Of a DNA stretch of 64,000 nt, positions 10,840 to 23,131 are shown in pieces. A program made the translations under genes and the position numbers. The notes under the pieces are model-generated. The model was not told where the DNA came from, did not search any database, and saw only the letters and a program-made list of their open reading frames with translations. The stretch's first letter is position 1. Every line of letters begins with the position of its first letter. The stretch comes from Calocera cornea HHB12733 (lineage: Eukaryota > Basidiomycota > Dacrymycetes > Dacrymycetales > Dacrymycetaceae), in assembly GCA_001632435.1 (NCBI GenBank), contig KV423985.1, positions 1-64,000 on the forward strand. The letters run 5' to 3'.

Positions 10840-13800
10840 TTAGTATCTTCCACGAGGCCCAGAGTTCGGTCCACGATACGGGCCGTAGTCAGGCGGTGGC
10901 CGTCCGCCCGCCCCACCTCGGGGCGGTGGCGGTGGCGAGCGGGGGCGTGGGGGAGCAGCACCAGGCAGCATCTGGGCACCTGGAATGACAGAGTTGCGGA
11001 ATACTTGCATGAGGTCATCAGTCCTGAACACGGGCCCGTCGAATGCAGACGCAGAGGGGAGCTTTCCGAGGAGAACAGCAACGAGCGCGGGGACAGCCCC
11101 GCTCGGCGCGGCGGGCGCGGCGGGGACGCGCTCATCATGCATGGGCAGGGGTGGGGTGCGGGGCCGTGCTGGGCTCTGGTGCCCGCGGTCTCTGTCTGCC
11201 CAGCCGCGGTCCGGCACACGGTCCCGCGGGGGCGGGGGGGACGGTCTGAACTTCTTATTCTGCCCGCGGCGGTCCGGCGAGGCGTCCCTCTGCCGCTTGC
11301 TAGGCGGGGGCGGGTCTCTCCTGGGTGCTGGGGGCGGGGATGGCGAGGCTTGCCGCTTGATGGGCGTTGGGGGCAGGACGGTCGATGGCGTTGCTGGCTG
11401 GGCGGCAGGGGCAGGGGCGGACGAGCGGTAGCCGAAGCCCATGTCAAAGTCGCGGATCGTGTTCAGGTTCAGGTACTCGTACTTCTGCGCAAAGCGCTTG
11501 GTCGGCGGGTCGTTCGGGAAGGCTTCGGCGATGCGCTTCTCGAGTTTCTGGGCGGCGGCAAAGTCGCCAAAGTTGTACTCGTAGCGCGCCCAGCGCTCCC
11601 AGAGCGGGCGCGCCTTGTCGGCCGGGAAGGTGGGGATGAAGCGCTCGAAGAGGGCCCGCGCGTCTGGAGACCCGTTAGCACCTGCAACTTGTCTTCGCCT
11701 CGATGCAAGAGGACGCACTGGCATCATCGTTAATGGAGATGAGGAACCCGAGGTAGCGCAGTACAAAGTCGGCATTATCACCGAAGCTCTTCAGCCCAAG
11801 CTCGAAGATCTTGCCAGCGACGTCCGACGCCTTGGTACAATGGTACTCCATGAGTGCTGCTGATATGTCAATACCACATCTCTACAGAGAGACGGAACAG
11901 CGCACCTGAAGCCTCGAAGACCTGCCAGCCGACCCACTCGCTCTTCCTCGCCCTGCCAAACACCGTCCTGGCCGCCTTGAGGCCCTCGGCGCGCCTGGCG
12001 AAGCGCATGAGCATGATCCACGCGACCTGCATGGCGGCCTTGAGGTCGTCGAGCTCGCGGCCGCGGCGGGCCCAGACGCGGGCGCCGCGCTCCTCCCGCT
12101 CCTCCGTCGCCTTGCGCAGGTCCTCCGACAGCTCCTGCCCCGCGGACGCACTGTCGATCGCCGGCCCCCTCGCGGCCTCGGCCTCGGCGTCGATGCTCTG
12201 CTTGAGCTGCGCCAGCTGCGCCGAGAGGTTCGTGATGAGCGTGTTGAACAGCGCGTGCGCGGCGGGGAGGGCGCGGCGGCTCTCCTCGAGCTCGGCCGCG
12301 GCAAAGTGGAGGAGGAAGCTGGTGCGGCAGGCGTCGCAGCCCTGGCGGAGGAGCGCTGCGCCCTCGTCGACCTTGCCGTTGGCGACGAGGTAGCTGTACG
12401 CCATGTACCAGACCTCTGGGTAGAAGCGGGCCCAGCCGACGGCCTTGCGGTACGCGGCCTGGACGCGCGCGACGAGCGCGGCCGGGTCGTCCAGGTCGAG
12501 CGGGTTGGACTCCTCCCACATGAGGTACTGCTTCCACTCGCGTGCGTACTTCTTGTCCTGCTCGGACCACGTCGGGCGGACGGGCAGGCCGTTGGGCAGA
12601 GGGCGGGTGATGGGCTCGAGCAGCGCCCGGAGCGTCTTCATCGACGCGCGGGCGGTGATGTAGGCTGGGGAGAACTGCTCCAGGAAGCGCTTGGCCGTCT
12701 GCTTGTTCTGCGCGTTCTCGAACCCGTTGAACTCGCGCCAGAGGGACTCGATGTTCTCCAGCGGGATGACGACGCAGCGCTGGTACGTGCGGCGGAGCAG
12801 ATCCGTCTTCTGCTGCTCTTCCCACGTCGACGTCGTCTGCCGCGACCGGACGCCAAGCAAGGGACATCAGCGCGTGTGCTCGAGAGAACACAAGGGGAAA
12901 AGGGACGCACCGGCTGCTCCTTAAGGAACTGCAGGTAGTCCCGCCAGATCTCGCCCGCGTCCTTATCGAGCCCGATGTACCCGAGCGCAAACTCATACGC
13001 CTTGCGCACCGTCTCCCGGCCGGCCTCGCCCGCGTTCACGCGGCGGATGTAGGTGAGGTAGAACTTCCACAGGTCGGGCGAGGGCGAGGAGCGCAGGAAG
13101 CGCGCGAAGAGCGACTCGGCGTAGGGGAAGTCGGAGGGGTTCGTGAGGAAGTGCGAGAGGTACGAGATTTGGTGCGGGGCCTGCACGGGCTTTGTTAGCA
13201 CTTTAGACGCGCATACATGCCCCAACTGTGGGGGGGGGCATCCCGTCCCGTCCCTCGCAGGCAAGGGCAGCACCGAAAAGAAAGAACGGGAGGCAAGGGA
13301 AGGGGGGAAGGGAGGAAAGGAAAAGAGGAAGGAAGGACTCACGGCGCCCGCAAAGCCCGCAAGCAGCGCCTCATACGCGCTCTTGATGCCCTCGATCTCC
13401 CCTCGGGCCTCCGCAGCCCGGACGAGCCCCAGCAGCGCCTCGCCGTCGAAGGGGTCTTCCTTCGCCCGCGCGCGGAGCAGCTCGAGCCGGTCCTCCGGCT
13501 GCGGCGGCTCTTCTTTCACTGGGGTGGTGGGCCCGGTGGAGGAGGCGGCGCGGATCGCTGCGGTGATGCTGGCGGGGAGGGGCGGGCGGGGGACGTCCGG
13601 CTGAGGCTCGCGCTTTACAGCTTGGACTTGGCTGGGCTGGGCCGCGGGGAGCGGGAGAGCCGCGGAAGGCGCCGAGGGCGAGTAGTCCGCGCCTAGCATC
13701 GGGACGGTGCGCACGTACGCGTCCCCGTTCCCCGGGCCGGTGCCGTTAGCCGCGCTCGCCAGCTCGGGAGCGCCGTTCGCGGCGGGCAAGGGGTCTTGGA

Positions 13801-14173
13801 CGTCCATAGCGTCCCCGTCCGCTGGCCCCGCAGAGCCGTACGCGGGGTCGGCATCCCCGTCCGCGTCCGCATCGGCATCCGCGTCGGCGTCGGGGTCGAG
13901 ATCCGCGTCTGTGGCGGGCACAGCAGCGCCCTCGACGTCCATCTCGCTGGGGCTGGGAGAAGCCTCCATGAGCTCCTCATGGGCGGGGTCGTATGCCTCC
14001 TCCTCTTGCTGCTGCTCCTGTTGCTCCTGGGGCTCCTGGTCAGCGGGGTAGGAGGGGTGGGAGGGCGAGTAGGGGCGGGCATCGGGAGGCGGCTGGTCGG
14101 GCCCCGGGGGCGCGAAGAGGTCTGCGTTGATCTGCTCGTCGTCCGAGTCGCGGTCTAGGGAGAGCTCGGACAT
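10840..14173 (-). CDS. RNA14: RNA14-like mRNA 3'-end-processing factor (CstF-77 homologue)
   Basis: Exons 14173-13343, 13180-12911, 12836-11906, 11856-11719 and 11663-10840 give 997 residues. The first 270 are disordered and acidic, with Gln/Glu runs and an Asp-Ala repeat (about residues 95-110). From about 255 to 760 runs a chain of HAT (half-a-TPR) helices: DPFDGEALLGLV, SPDLWKFYLTYIRRVN, IWRDYLQFLKE, ESLWREFNGFEN, RPTWSEQDKKYAREW, PLWERWARYEYNFGD. These match the Rna14/CstF-77 scaffold of the cleavage and polyadenylation machinery in the nucleus. The C-terminal 240 residues are proline/arginine-rich; the end, with FRTDDLMQVFRNSVIPG, fits the Rna15-binding (monkeytail) region. The start at 14173 is the first ATG of the frame. 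Confidence 0.92.
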
Positions 14174-14832
14174 TGGTCGGTGTTGGGAGGGCGTGGGGAG
14201 TGGGGGATCGGGCGGTGGGGTGGTTGAGGCACTCGGGGACTGGGACCTGGATGTGGGATGGGGGACTGGACACGGGACGTTGTTGTTGTTGGCGGTGGGG
14301 GTGGTGGATCGGTTGTTGTCGATTGTGGTCGATCCTGTCGTGGGTGGCACAGGGCTTGTCGGGCAGGCGAGGGGTGCCGGCCGTGGACGAGTGCGGCGTT
14401 CACTGGTGTGTATGCGGGGTGGGTGTTGCTGAGCGTGGGCCGGGCACACTTAGATGCACTACGTGGGCCAGGAGATGGGACGGGGACAGGCACGGCTGAG
14501 CACACGGCGTTTGGGGGGACGACCGGCGATGTCCGTCACGGCACGGGGGACGGGGGACGGGCACTGGAGCACTGGAGCACTGGAGCACTCGGGCAACGGG
14601 AACCGCAAACAGGTCTTGTTCAAGAGGATGGTGGGCAGCAGACCGCGCGCCGACCCACGCCTGGGCAGCAAAACTGGCCACCGATTAGCCCCCGTGCCCG
14701 TCCCCGCGCTCGGCTCCGAGCTGCTCACCCGGAGTGGCACCTGGGAATCACGTTCCCGCGTGCGCGTGATGGCAGGGCGGACCATCGTCCTCATCCTCAG
14801 CCTCTGCTCTCTCTCGCCGCTGTCCACCCCCC
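14174..14832. promoter_or_regulatory. Divergent promoter region of RNA14 and ABCD transporter
   Basis: 659 bases between two start codons. Long open frames here are GC-driven and lack domain features. An 8-base minisatellite lies at 14561-14590. Confidence 0.5.
14561..14590. repeat. 8-bp minisatellite (GCACTGGA)x3.5
   Basis: Three full and one partial tandem copies of GCACTGGA in the shared promoter region of RNA14 and the ABCD transporter. Confidence 0.85.
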
Positions 14833-17735
14833 ATGCCCGCCGCGCTCCCGCCCTCCCAGCGCGCGCCGCTGACGGTGCTGACGCGGCTGTACGCGCGCAA
14901 CCGGCCTGCCATCCAGCGTGTGCTCATCTCGCTCTTTGTCGCCTACTCCATCCGCACCAGCTACCGTGTCTTCAGGCCGAGCGACACCCGCACGCCCGCC
15001 TCCTCCTCCTCCTCCGGTCAAGACGCAGGCACAGGCGCAGGCGCAGTGGGAGGGCGGCCCGGGCGCAAGCCGCGTGTGCAAGTGGACGCGCTGTTCTACT
15101 CGCGCCTCGCCACCCTCCTCCCCATCCTCATCCCCTCCGCCCACTCCAAGGAGGCCCTCCTCCTCGCCATGCACACCTTCTTCCTCCTCCTCCGCACCCT
15201 CCTCTCCCTCTACGTCGCCGCCCTCGACGGACGCATCGTCGCCGCCCTCGTCCGCGCACACCCCAGCGCATTCGCACGCAACATCGCAAAGTGGATCGCA
15301 GTCGCCGTCCCCGCAACCTACACAAACAGCATGCTCACCTACCTCCAGAGCAAGCTCGCAATCGCATACCGCACACGCCTCACAAACAGGGTCATGGACC
15401 TCTACCTCGGCACAGACGCAGAGCGCGGCGACGGTGCCTTCTACCAGCTCGGTGCGTCCCCTTTCCCACCTGCCACTCTCATCCACCCCGTCTCTGCCGT
15501 CTTGCTGCCCATCCTCCCCCGGCCCCCACTAACGCCCCCCAGCAAACCTGGACGACCGCACGCCGGACGCGGACCAGCTAATCACGCTCGACATCCAGCA
15601 GTTCGCCTCGGCGCTCGCAGCGATCTACGGCAACACCGCCAAGCCCGTCCTCGACGTCGTGCTGTACAACGCCCAGCTCGCGCGCAACGTCGGCGCCGAG
15701 GGCCTCGTGCTGCTCACCGTGCTCGTCCAGTCGAGTGCCGCCCTGTGTAAGTGCGCTTTCCCGGGCCATCACAGGCCTTCGGCTCCCACCCGACCCGCTC
15801 ATACTGATCTCGCCTTCGCTCTATGCAGTACGCGCCCTCACACCCCCCTTCGGGGCCCTCGCCGCGCTCGACTCGCAGCTGTCCGGCGCCCTCCGCACAA
15901 CGCACGCGCGCATCCTCACCTCCGCCGAGGAGATCGCGCTCCTCTCCGGCACCTCCCTGGAGAAGACCAAGCTGGACCGGTCGTACTACGCGCTCGCGCT
16001 CCACGCGGCCCACACCCTCCGCCTCCGCGCCTGGCACGCCATGATCGAGGAGGGCGTCGTCAAGTGGCTCTGGGGCGCGGTCGGCCTCGGCGTCTGCGCC
16101 ATACCCGTCTTCTTCGCCGGCGCCGTGGGAGCGGCCGGCCGCGATCTGGGCGCAAGGACCGAAGGCTTCGTCACGAACCGGCGGCTGCTGCTCAGCGCCT
16201 CAGATGCGTTCGGCAGGGTGCTGTACTCGTATAAAGGTGCGCCCTTCTCTCCCGTGCAGCACCGGCGAAGCCGCGCAGTGCTAACGCGCCTCCCCCTCCG
16301 CAGAGCTCTCCGAGCTAGCAGGGTACACCGCGCGCGTGTCCTCCCTCCTCCAGACGCTCGAAGACGTCCGCGCGGGCAAGTTCGAGAAGCGTCTCGCCGC
16401 CACGGCAGACACGGCGCTCCTCGGCCAGCGCGGACGCGTCATCGAGAGCGACGACGTCGAGTTCCGCGACGTGCCCATCGTCAGCCCCGCGGGGGAGGTG
16501 CTCGTGCCCAGGCTGAGCTTCTCCGTCAGGCAGGGGGTGAGTGCTTTCCCCATCTCCGTGCCTTGTGCAGTCTTCCCAGTCTTCCTTCCCTCTCCATCTC
16601 TCCTCTCCCCCCCCGCCCCGCTGGCCCCGCTGGCAATTCGGTATTGTGCACCTGGAGCCGTGCAGCGCTGACCGCGCGCCCAGCAACACCTCCTAATAGT
16701 AGGCCCGAACGGCTGCGGCAAGTCGTCGACGTTCCGCATCCTCGGCGGCCTCTGGCCCGTGTACGGCGGGCTCGTGCGCAAGCCCCCGCCGAACCAGTTC
16801 TGCTATATCCCCCAGAGGCCGTACCTCAGCCTCGGCACGCTGCGGGACCAGGTCATCTACCCGGATGGGAGGGACGAGATGGAGCGCAGTGAGCACCTTC
16901 CTTCCCCTTCCCTTTCCCTGCCCACTGGCGCGCGTGTGCGGGGAACCTGCACAGGGCCTTCTTTCCACCCCCGTGTGCCCGCGCACTGGCGCGCGTGGGC
17001 GGGCAAGTCGGAGAGAGCGAACACCGCTGACGCTGACGGGCCGAGCAGAGGGCGTGACGGACGGCCAGCTGATGGACATCCTCGGGTACGTCGACCTGCA
17101 GCCGATCGTCGCGCGCGAGGGCGGGTGGGACGCCGCGCGGGACTGGTCGACCTCCCTCTCCGGCGGCGACAAGCAGCGCATCGCCATGGCGCGCCTGTTC
17201 TACCACCGCCCGCGCTACGCCATCCTCGACGAGTGCACGAGCAGCGTCACGCTCGACGTCGAGAAGCGCATGTTTGACCATGTCGCCGGTGCGTGCTCTT
17301 CCCTCGCCGGGGCTGCATGCGCGCTCATCCCCCATCCCCGTCCTGCCGCGCGCAGAGCTCGGCATCACCCTCCTGACCGTGTCGCATCGCCCGAGCCTGT
17401 GGAAGTATCACAAGATGATCCTGCAGTTTGACGGCCAGGGAAACTACATCTTGTGCGTCCCGCCCACGGCCGTCAATCCTCCATATGCCTGCTGACCGCC
17501 CGGCAGCGCCGAGCTCGACGCGGAGAGGCGTCTCGCGCTGCAGGAGGAGAAACAGACGCTCGAGGCCAAGCTCGAGGAAGTGTGCGTCCCGCCCCCGCCC
17601 TCCTCCTCCTCCTCCTCCTCCTCCTCACAGTGGTTGCTGACATGCCGGTGCAGACCCAAGATGCGCGCGCGGCTCGAGGAGCTCCGCGCGGTGGCCAGGG
17701 ACAGAGAGGGGTACACGGCCGAGGCAGCGTCGTAG
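14833..17735 (+). CDS. Peroxisomal ABCD-type half-transporter (PXA/ALDP family)
   Basis: Nine exons (14833-15451, 15543-15746, 15829-16236, 16304-16536, 16684-16888, 17049-17288, 17356-17452, 17507-17581, 17654-17735) encode 720 residues, a half-transporter length. The N-terminal membrane domain holds the ABCD-typical [14 protein letters not shown] segment after helix 2-3. The nucleotide-binding domain has Walker [10 protein letters not shown] (495-503), signature LSGGDKQR (593-600), Walker B YAILDE with Asp617-Glu618, and switch histidine in [10 protein letters not shown]-terminal coiled coil ([12 protein letters not shown]) follows. Such proteins dimerise to carry long-chain acyl-CoA into peroxisomes for beta-oxidation. 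All splice joins preserve these motifs. One intron (17582-17653) contains a (TCC)n run. PXA1 and PXA2 types cannot be told apart here. Confidence 0.93.
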
Positions 17736-17832
17736 CCCTCCGCCTGCATGTCCCATTGTACCTTGTACCTATACTATACAGACGAGCGATACCCATAAAT
17801 ACCGGCCCCGGCCCGGCCCGGCCCAGCCCTAC

Positions 17833-18736
17833 CTAGTCGTCGTACTCGCACGCGAAGCGCGCCTGCTGGATCTCGATTGCCTCACCCAGGCGGCGCGTGA
17901 TCTTGAGCGCGCACTCGTACAGCCCGTCGCCGTGCACGTCCACGTACTCCTGCTCCGCGAGCGTCATCGGGGACCGGATCGTGATCTGCACGGTGCTCTG
18001 CGCGCCGGGGGTGAACACGCGGAAGTCGTACGTCAGCGGCTCCTCCGAGGGCAGCGTCTCCGCCGCGCACGCCTGGAACACGGCCGTCGCGTGCGCGACG
18101 TACAGCGCGAGCCGCGACGGGCGGATCAGGATCGTGATGCGCTCGAGGGTCGTGTTGGCGTTGGCGGAGCGGTGTGGGACCTGCGTTGTGCGTGCCCGTC
18201 AGCATGCGCCGCAGCGGGATGAGGGACGGGACGGGGGGGGGAGGGGTGCGCACGCGGAGGTAGCGGCTGTCCTTGGGCACGTCCTGGCAGAAGAACGGCA
18301 GGCGTCCCCGGGGCCCGCAGCTCGCCTCGTCCGGGAAGGAGACGAGCCAGGCGATGTGCTGGCCCTGGGCCGTGCGGCGCCCGCCCTGCGCCGGCGCGGC
18401 GTACCGGATGCCCGCGCCCGAGCTTGCGATCGCCGTGACGATCACGCCGCTCTCGACGACGCCCGGGCCGAGGCACCAGTCGATGAACCCCGGGTGCTTC
18501 CCCCACCACCCGTGCGCGGCGCGCTGCGCCGTGCGCGCCGCCGGCTCGTCCGCCGCCGCGGGGAGGAAGGCGATGCACTCGATGTACGTGCCGTCGGAGA
18601 GGATGAAGAGGGCGTTCTCGGTCAGGCCGTCCGAGTGCGTCCCGCCGCGGATGAGGCTGAACCCGAACGAGGCGAACTCGGCGATCGCCTCGGCGAGCGA
18701 GGGCACGAGCAGGATGAGGTGGTCCAGCGTCGGCAT
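17833..18736 (-). CDS. Glyoxalase-like domain protein
   Basis: Exons 18736-18254 and 18180-17833 give 276 residues. The start MPTLDHLILLVPSLAEAI, with the early histidine, and the following GFSLIRGGTHSDGLTENALF and SDGTYIECIAFLP match the first beta-alpha-beta-beta-beta module of the glyoxalase/vicinal-oxygen-chelate type (glyoxalase-like family 3 of fungi). HPGFIDWCLG and a second module follow. The family binds a metal through His/Glu side chains; here His6 and Glu in YIECIAF are candidates. Its reaction is unknown in fungi. Convergent with the ABCD gene, with 97 bases between stop codons. Confidence 0.8.
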
Positions 18737-19556
18737 CGTCGTGCTGAAGAGGCGGGGCGGGTGCGGCTAGCGAGCCGGGGGAGTGCGGGGGGGGGTCGGG
18801 TTATCTGAGACCGACGTCGAGGATGGCTTGCTGGACGTGACGCTTGGGTACAAACACAGTTGGGGTGCGTGTAGAATACAACAATAGACAGCAAGCAGCA
18901 AGTACAGCAAAGCGTGTTGAACCGTTGAGGGAGTATCGGAGTAAGTAAAGTGGTGGCCGGCGAGGGGGATCTTATCTCCAGCCTGTCGCACGGTGCGGGC
19001 CGAGTCACGCGCGGAGTCCATGTCGGCCGCCTCGAGGTCGACGCCGTCTATGTCGGCGGCGATGGTTATCTGCTCATCGCACCCTCCCCCATCGGCCATA
19101 GACTGCTTCTTATCCGAGGCCTCGTCCCGCGTGGCGTGTTCTCCCACAGAAGAGCAGCGCACGAAGCGGCCACCGCCTCGCTCCCACAGCGGCACACGCC
19201 CGCCGTGCTCGTCGACCCGCCCGCTGCACGCCGACAGCGGCCCGTGATCCGCCAGCCCGCGGTCGCCACCGCAGCCGTCAGACGCTCGCCCGCCCGCGGA
19301 GGTCCAATTCTCCCTCGACCTTCCCCATCCCGCGCCCGTGGACATGCGCCCTCCCCCGCCCTTCACGCGCAACGCAGCCGGCTTCTCACCGTCCATCGCC
19401 CCTTCCTGCATGCGCGCATGCCGCAGTGCGTACATAAGGCGCGCCGTGCACTGCGTCGAGCATGCCCTCGGCCAGATCTCGCCCGTCGCAGCGCCTTGAC
19501 CTCCTCCCACCGCGCGCCCTGCTCTCCACACCACCACCACGACGACGACGACGACC
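18737..19556. promoter_or_regulatory. Divergent promoter region of glyoxalase-like and DUF6593-like genes
   Basis: 820 bases. Open frames on both strands lack domain features and read as chance frames. A TATA-like TACATAAG at about 19430 lies some 125 bases before the DUF6593-like start. Confidence 0.4.
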
Positions 19557-20482
19557 ATGGACGTGCAGAGCAAAGAGCGGCCCTCGCGGGCCCCGGCGTA
19601 CATCCGCGGGCTGAACCTGGCCGAGATCCACGTGCCGTACGTGCACTACTCTGACGAGCCGCGCGACCCGGAGCTGCAGCTGCCCGAGGACCTCCTGCTC
19701 TACGTCTACCGCTCGGCGTGCAAGGCCGCCGCCCGCTGCCGGCGACAGTGCGGCGCGACGCTCCTCGCGCGCAAGGACAAGTCCACGCTCGCCTCGGGGC
19801 CCTCGTCCCCCGTCTCGCCGATCTCGCCGAGATCATCAATGTCGTCCTACTTCCCGGCCCCGCCATCGGCCCTCACCGAGGACGCGCGCTTCATCCTCGT
19901 CTCCTCATCGCCGCTCAATACGCTCCTCGTCCCCACGCACGACCCTACCTTCTCGCTCCCAAGGTACACTATCTCAAGAAGCGTCGACTCCCCATCACGA
20001 GGATGGATATCAGCGACGATGAAGGGCGGCGAGGCGATGGCGCGCGTGGAGATCAAGCCCGGGTCGAGCAAGGGCGCGGTGCTCTGCGGCGGGCTCGAGT
20101 GCCCACTGAAGACCTTCATGAGCCACGGCGATCCGAAGTAGGTCCTGTCCCTCCGACCGCCGATCTTCCGCTTACGGAAACGCAGCTGTCTGCACTTCTT
20201 TGCGCAGGAACTGCACTCGGCAAGGTTCACCTGGACACGTGATCCGGCCTCGTCAGATCTCAAGGTGAGCGCGATCACGTCCGGGCCATCAACCACGCTC
20301 AACGCCGACAGTGCCTCGTACACCCCCCCTCGCACCCGCTTCCGACCGTCGCAGCGACCTTCCACGTCTGCGCACGTGCGAGCGACCACCCCACACTCGT
20401 GGTGCGGCCCGACGCGCTAGACCAGCTGGACATGATCCTGCTCACGCTGCTGATCGTCGAGAGCTGCTGGCCATTCGCATGA
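19557..20482 (+). CDS. DUF6593-like protein
   Basis: Exons 19557-20137, 20186-20264 and 20312-20482 join in frame to 276 residues. After about 105 residues with a low-complexity Ser/Pro stretch comes a fold resembling the basidiomycete DUF6593 family: FILVSSSPLNTLLV, then ARVEIKPGSS, FTWTRDPASSDLK, and the end LVVRPDALDQLDMILLTLLIVES with a buried hydrophobic helix. The last exon is easily missed because reading through the 47-nt intron gives a false stop. The family has no known biochemical role. The N-terminal YVYRSACKAAARCRRQ segment is basic and cysteine-bearing. Confidence 0.65.
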
Positions 20483-21759
20483 GCGCCCCTCCCAGCCGAG
20501 CGCAGGGTGGGTCAGTCCGCCTGCCTAATCCAGTGAGTGAGGCGATTGAATACCATTCGCTATGCAGGGTTGGGAGGCACAGACCCCGTCTTCGTTGGCA
20601 CCGCGTACTTGGGCTGCTTCCGGGGATCTAGCTTTCTTCCTGAATGTCGAGCCAAAATCATGCACGCAAGGAACGTTGGCGAGTGGCTGCCCTTCCATAC
20701 CCACATACACTACCCACGAGCACCATGTGCACTGTCCAGTAGTACCCTTCCTCGAACGACCCAGGCTGGCAGTTCCGCTGCGCAGCACTGCTGGCCAGTG
20801 CTGGCCCGCGCATTACGTACGATCTCAACGAGCCTAGAGGCACATACCTACACACGGTAATGACGACGAACGAGTGCGAACGAGAGCCGCCCCCCGCTGT
20901 CCCCCCCTGCGTGGCAAGTTTCTTCCGAAGTCCGACGTTGTGCCCGGCCTTCTTCAGCAGCCCTGGGCGCACGGAGCACAGCCATGTGCGCCCGCGCCCG
21001 CCTGAACGAGCATCCAATAGCCGCGGAGACGTTTGACCGGGACGGGCGGGGACCACTGCAGGAGGCGCTTCGCGATGAAGCGTGTGATGCCAAGTGTGCG
21101 AGGCTGGGCACGAAGCGACGGTTGGACAGCTCGCAGCGGGTTCTGTCTGCAATCGTGTGCAGTTGGCCAGCTTGGGAGCTGCTGTATCATGTATGAAAGA
21201 AGCGGAAGACCGAACCGCCACGGTAGCGCCGTTTGATCGGGCGACCGTCAGAGCAGGGAGTCGCCTCCGCGGGGCCGCGGTTGGTGAGAGAGTAGAGTTG
21301 CTTCGCTCTCCTCTCCGCTTCAACAAGACTCCCAGCAAGTGGTTCCAGGGGGCCAGTCCGTATTGAGGCGATACTTCGTATGAAGGCCTCCGCGTACGAA
21401 TTTTCCAAATCGACTGCTGCATGGAAAGGAGGGAAGCGCCGAGATCTCATTCTCGAGCAGCGAGATTCGAGCGGACCACAGTCGAGGAGAGCAGGATCGC
21501 CCCCGCGGGGCCGCGCAGTCGCATTGGGTGGTAGAACATCCGCTTACTTCCATTCCAACAGTCTCTACATACGGTATAACCAGTTTCCAACGAATAAATC
21601 ACCCGTTTCGGAGTGAGGGTGCTTTCCGCAAGCGTCATCCATCGAAACTCCGCGCTCGCCCCATTGGCCCCCCGTCCCTTCCTTCCCTCATTCGCAGCAT
21701 TCGCCGCACTCCACTCACCTTTTCCTACTACGCCTTCTCCACCCAGATCCGCCCACATC
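20483..21759. other. 1.3-kb region without a recognisable gene
   Basis: Several frames of 70-250 codons occur on both strands, the longest antisense at 20658-21422, but all have arginine/serine/alanine-rich chance composition with no domain and no consistent splice structure. The stretch probably holds the 3' ends of the flanking convergent genes plus non-coding DNA. Confidence 0.4.
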
Positions 21760-23131
21760 CTACGACTTCTCGAGCACAAAATCCCCCTCGACCCACACAC
21801 TCCCGTCCCCCTCGATATACGGCGAGTCCTCATACTCCAAGCTCGCCGCGCCCGGGAAATCGGACAGCTTGACGTAGCACCCGTCTGAGTACGGGTCCAG
21901 GGTAGATTTTTTAAGAGTTATGCTGACGAGGGGCCGGGGCTCAGGCGGCCCTGTTCCTTCCTCCACGGATGGGGCGGGGTCGGGGGTCAGGAGATCCTCC
22001 GACGTTGCGGTGGAAGAAGAGGCAGCGGCGGGCGTTGCAGAGCCAATGGACAAAGTTGCGTGCAGCTCGGCCTTGTTTGAGCCTGTGTCCCGGATGAGCG
22101 CGACGCCGCAGTACCATGTACCGGTCGAGAAGTGGTTGCCGTCCGCGATGCCGAATATGAGCTGCCAGGCGCGGCCTGCGGAGGAGGGAGCGTTAGTTCT
22201 TCTTCTTCACTGCGAGGGAGCGAGAAGAGGGAGAGGGGGAGAGAGAGACGCACCCCGGGCGATCCACCGCACTGCAACCTTCTTATGCATCCTCATCCTC
22301 CTCAGCCAATCCCGCAACCTCACCCTCAACCTAAAGTGCCCCGCGCGCCCATCGGCCACATGCTGCACTTGCACCACATCCACCGCCCTGGGCCCGGCGG
22401 CGCCGGCGCTCGGGCGGGAGGTGATGCTCTCCGCCAGGCCGACGGGGGCGAACCCCTCCGTCTGGAGGAGGTACTGGTACAGCGCGTTGTCGTCCCCCAG
22501 CACGCAGGCTGTCGTGGCCTCGCGCCGCGTGCTGTCCGTCAGGGGGAACGCCGCGAGCAGGTCGAGCGCCGGCCATCCGCCCTCGGGCGGCGCACTGGCC
22601 AGCGAGCCGCCCGGCAGGGACTTGGCGTACGGAGAGAGGGTGAGGATCGCCCAGTAGAGCGCGGGGTGCTGCTCAATGTCCTCTTGCGAGAGCGCGGGGA
22701 AGGAGATGCCGTGCGAGGCGCAGGCGTGGTGCGAGGAGTAGAGGACGTCGAGGGAGGACGGGTCGGACAGGTTGTGGATCACGTCGTGCAGCTTTACCGC
22801 CGACTTGTCAGCTACTTCTCTCCTTCATACGATACGACACACCCTGCCCGCTGGAGGGAGTCCAAGGGAGAAATGCACGCACCAGCGCCCGAACAGTCCT
22901 GCTAATCTCCTGCTCCTCTCCGCGCCTCTTCCAGTACCCGGGGCTCCACACGGGCCACTGCGCCGCCTGGCTCGGGCTTTGCACGGGCAGTGGGGGGCGG
23001 CTCGGCCCTGCGCCGGAAGAGGTGGGCGGCCAGGGGGGGATCGGTCGTTTTTGGTCGTTTGGATGGGAGGAGGGCGGCGGGTTGAGCGAGTCGTACGAGG
23101 GGGGCGGGGCGTCTTTGGATGTTATTACCAT
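21760..23131 (-). CDS. Tandem paralogue 1: unknown basidiomycete protein
   Basis: Exons 23131-22883, 22803-22254 and 22175-21760 give 404 residues. A proline-rich N-terminus (PPPSYDSLNPPPSS) is followed by a conserved block: LSDPSSLDVLYSSHHAC, QHPALYWAIL (ankyrin-like in feel) and helices to SITSRPSAG. A beta-rich part follows (HFRLRVRLRDW, IARGRAWQLIFGIADG, TWYCGVALI), ending EYEDSPYIEGDGSVWVEGDF. The same order is seen in the gene directly upstream (23821-25249), so this is a tandem duplicate. No catalytic motif or signal peptide. In this copy the codons for LEYEDSPY are uninterrupted, whereas the paralogue has an intron there. Confidence 0.75.

Noticed and set aside
11791..12996. 401-codon minus frame inside the RNA14 locus
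   Set aside because: It is a different frame of the same strand as RNA14 exon 3; the HAT repeat pattern is only in the frame annotated.
18767..19603. 278-codon minus frame upstream of the DUF6593-like gene
   Set aside because: Low-complexity valine and arginine runs, no domain and no splice structure; it lies in a divergent promoter region.
20658..21422. 254-codon minus frame in the gene-poor stretch
   Set aside because: Composition typical of chance translation of GC-rich DNA, no recognisable motif, no paralogue in the window.
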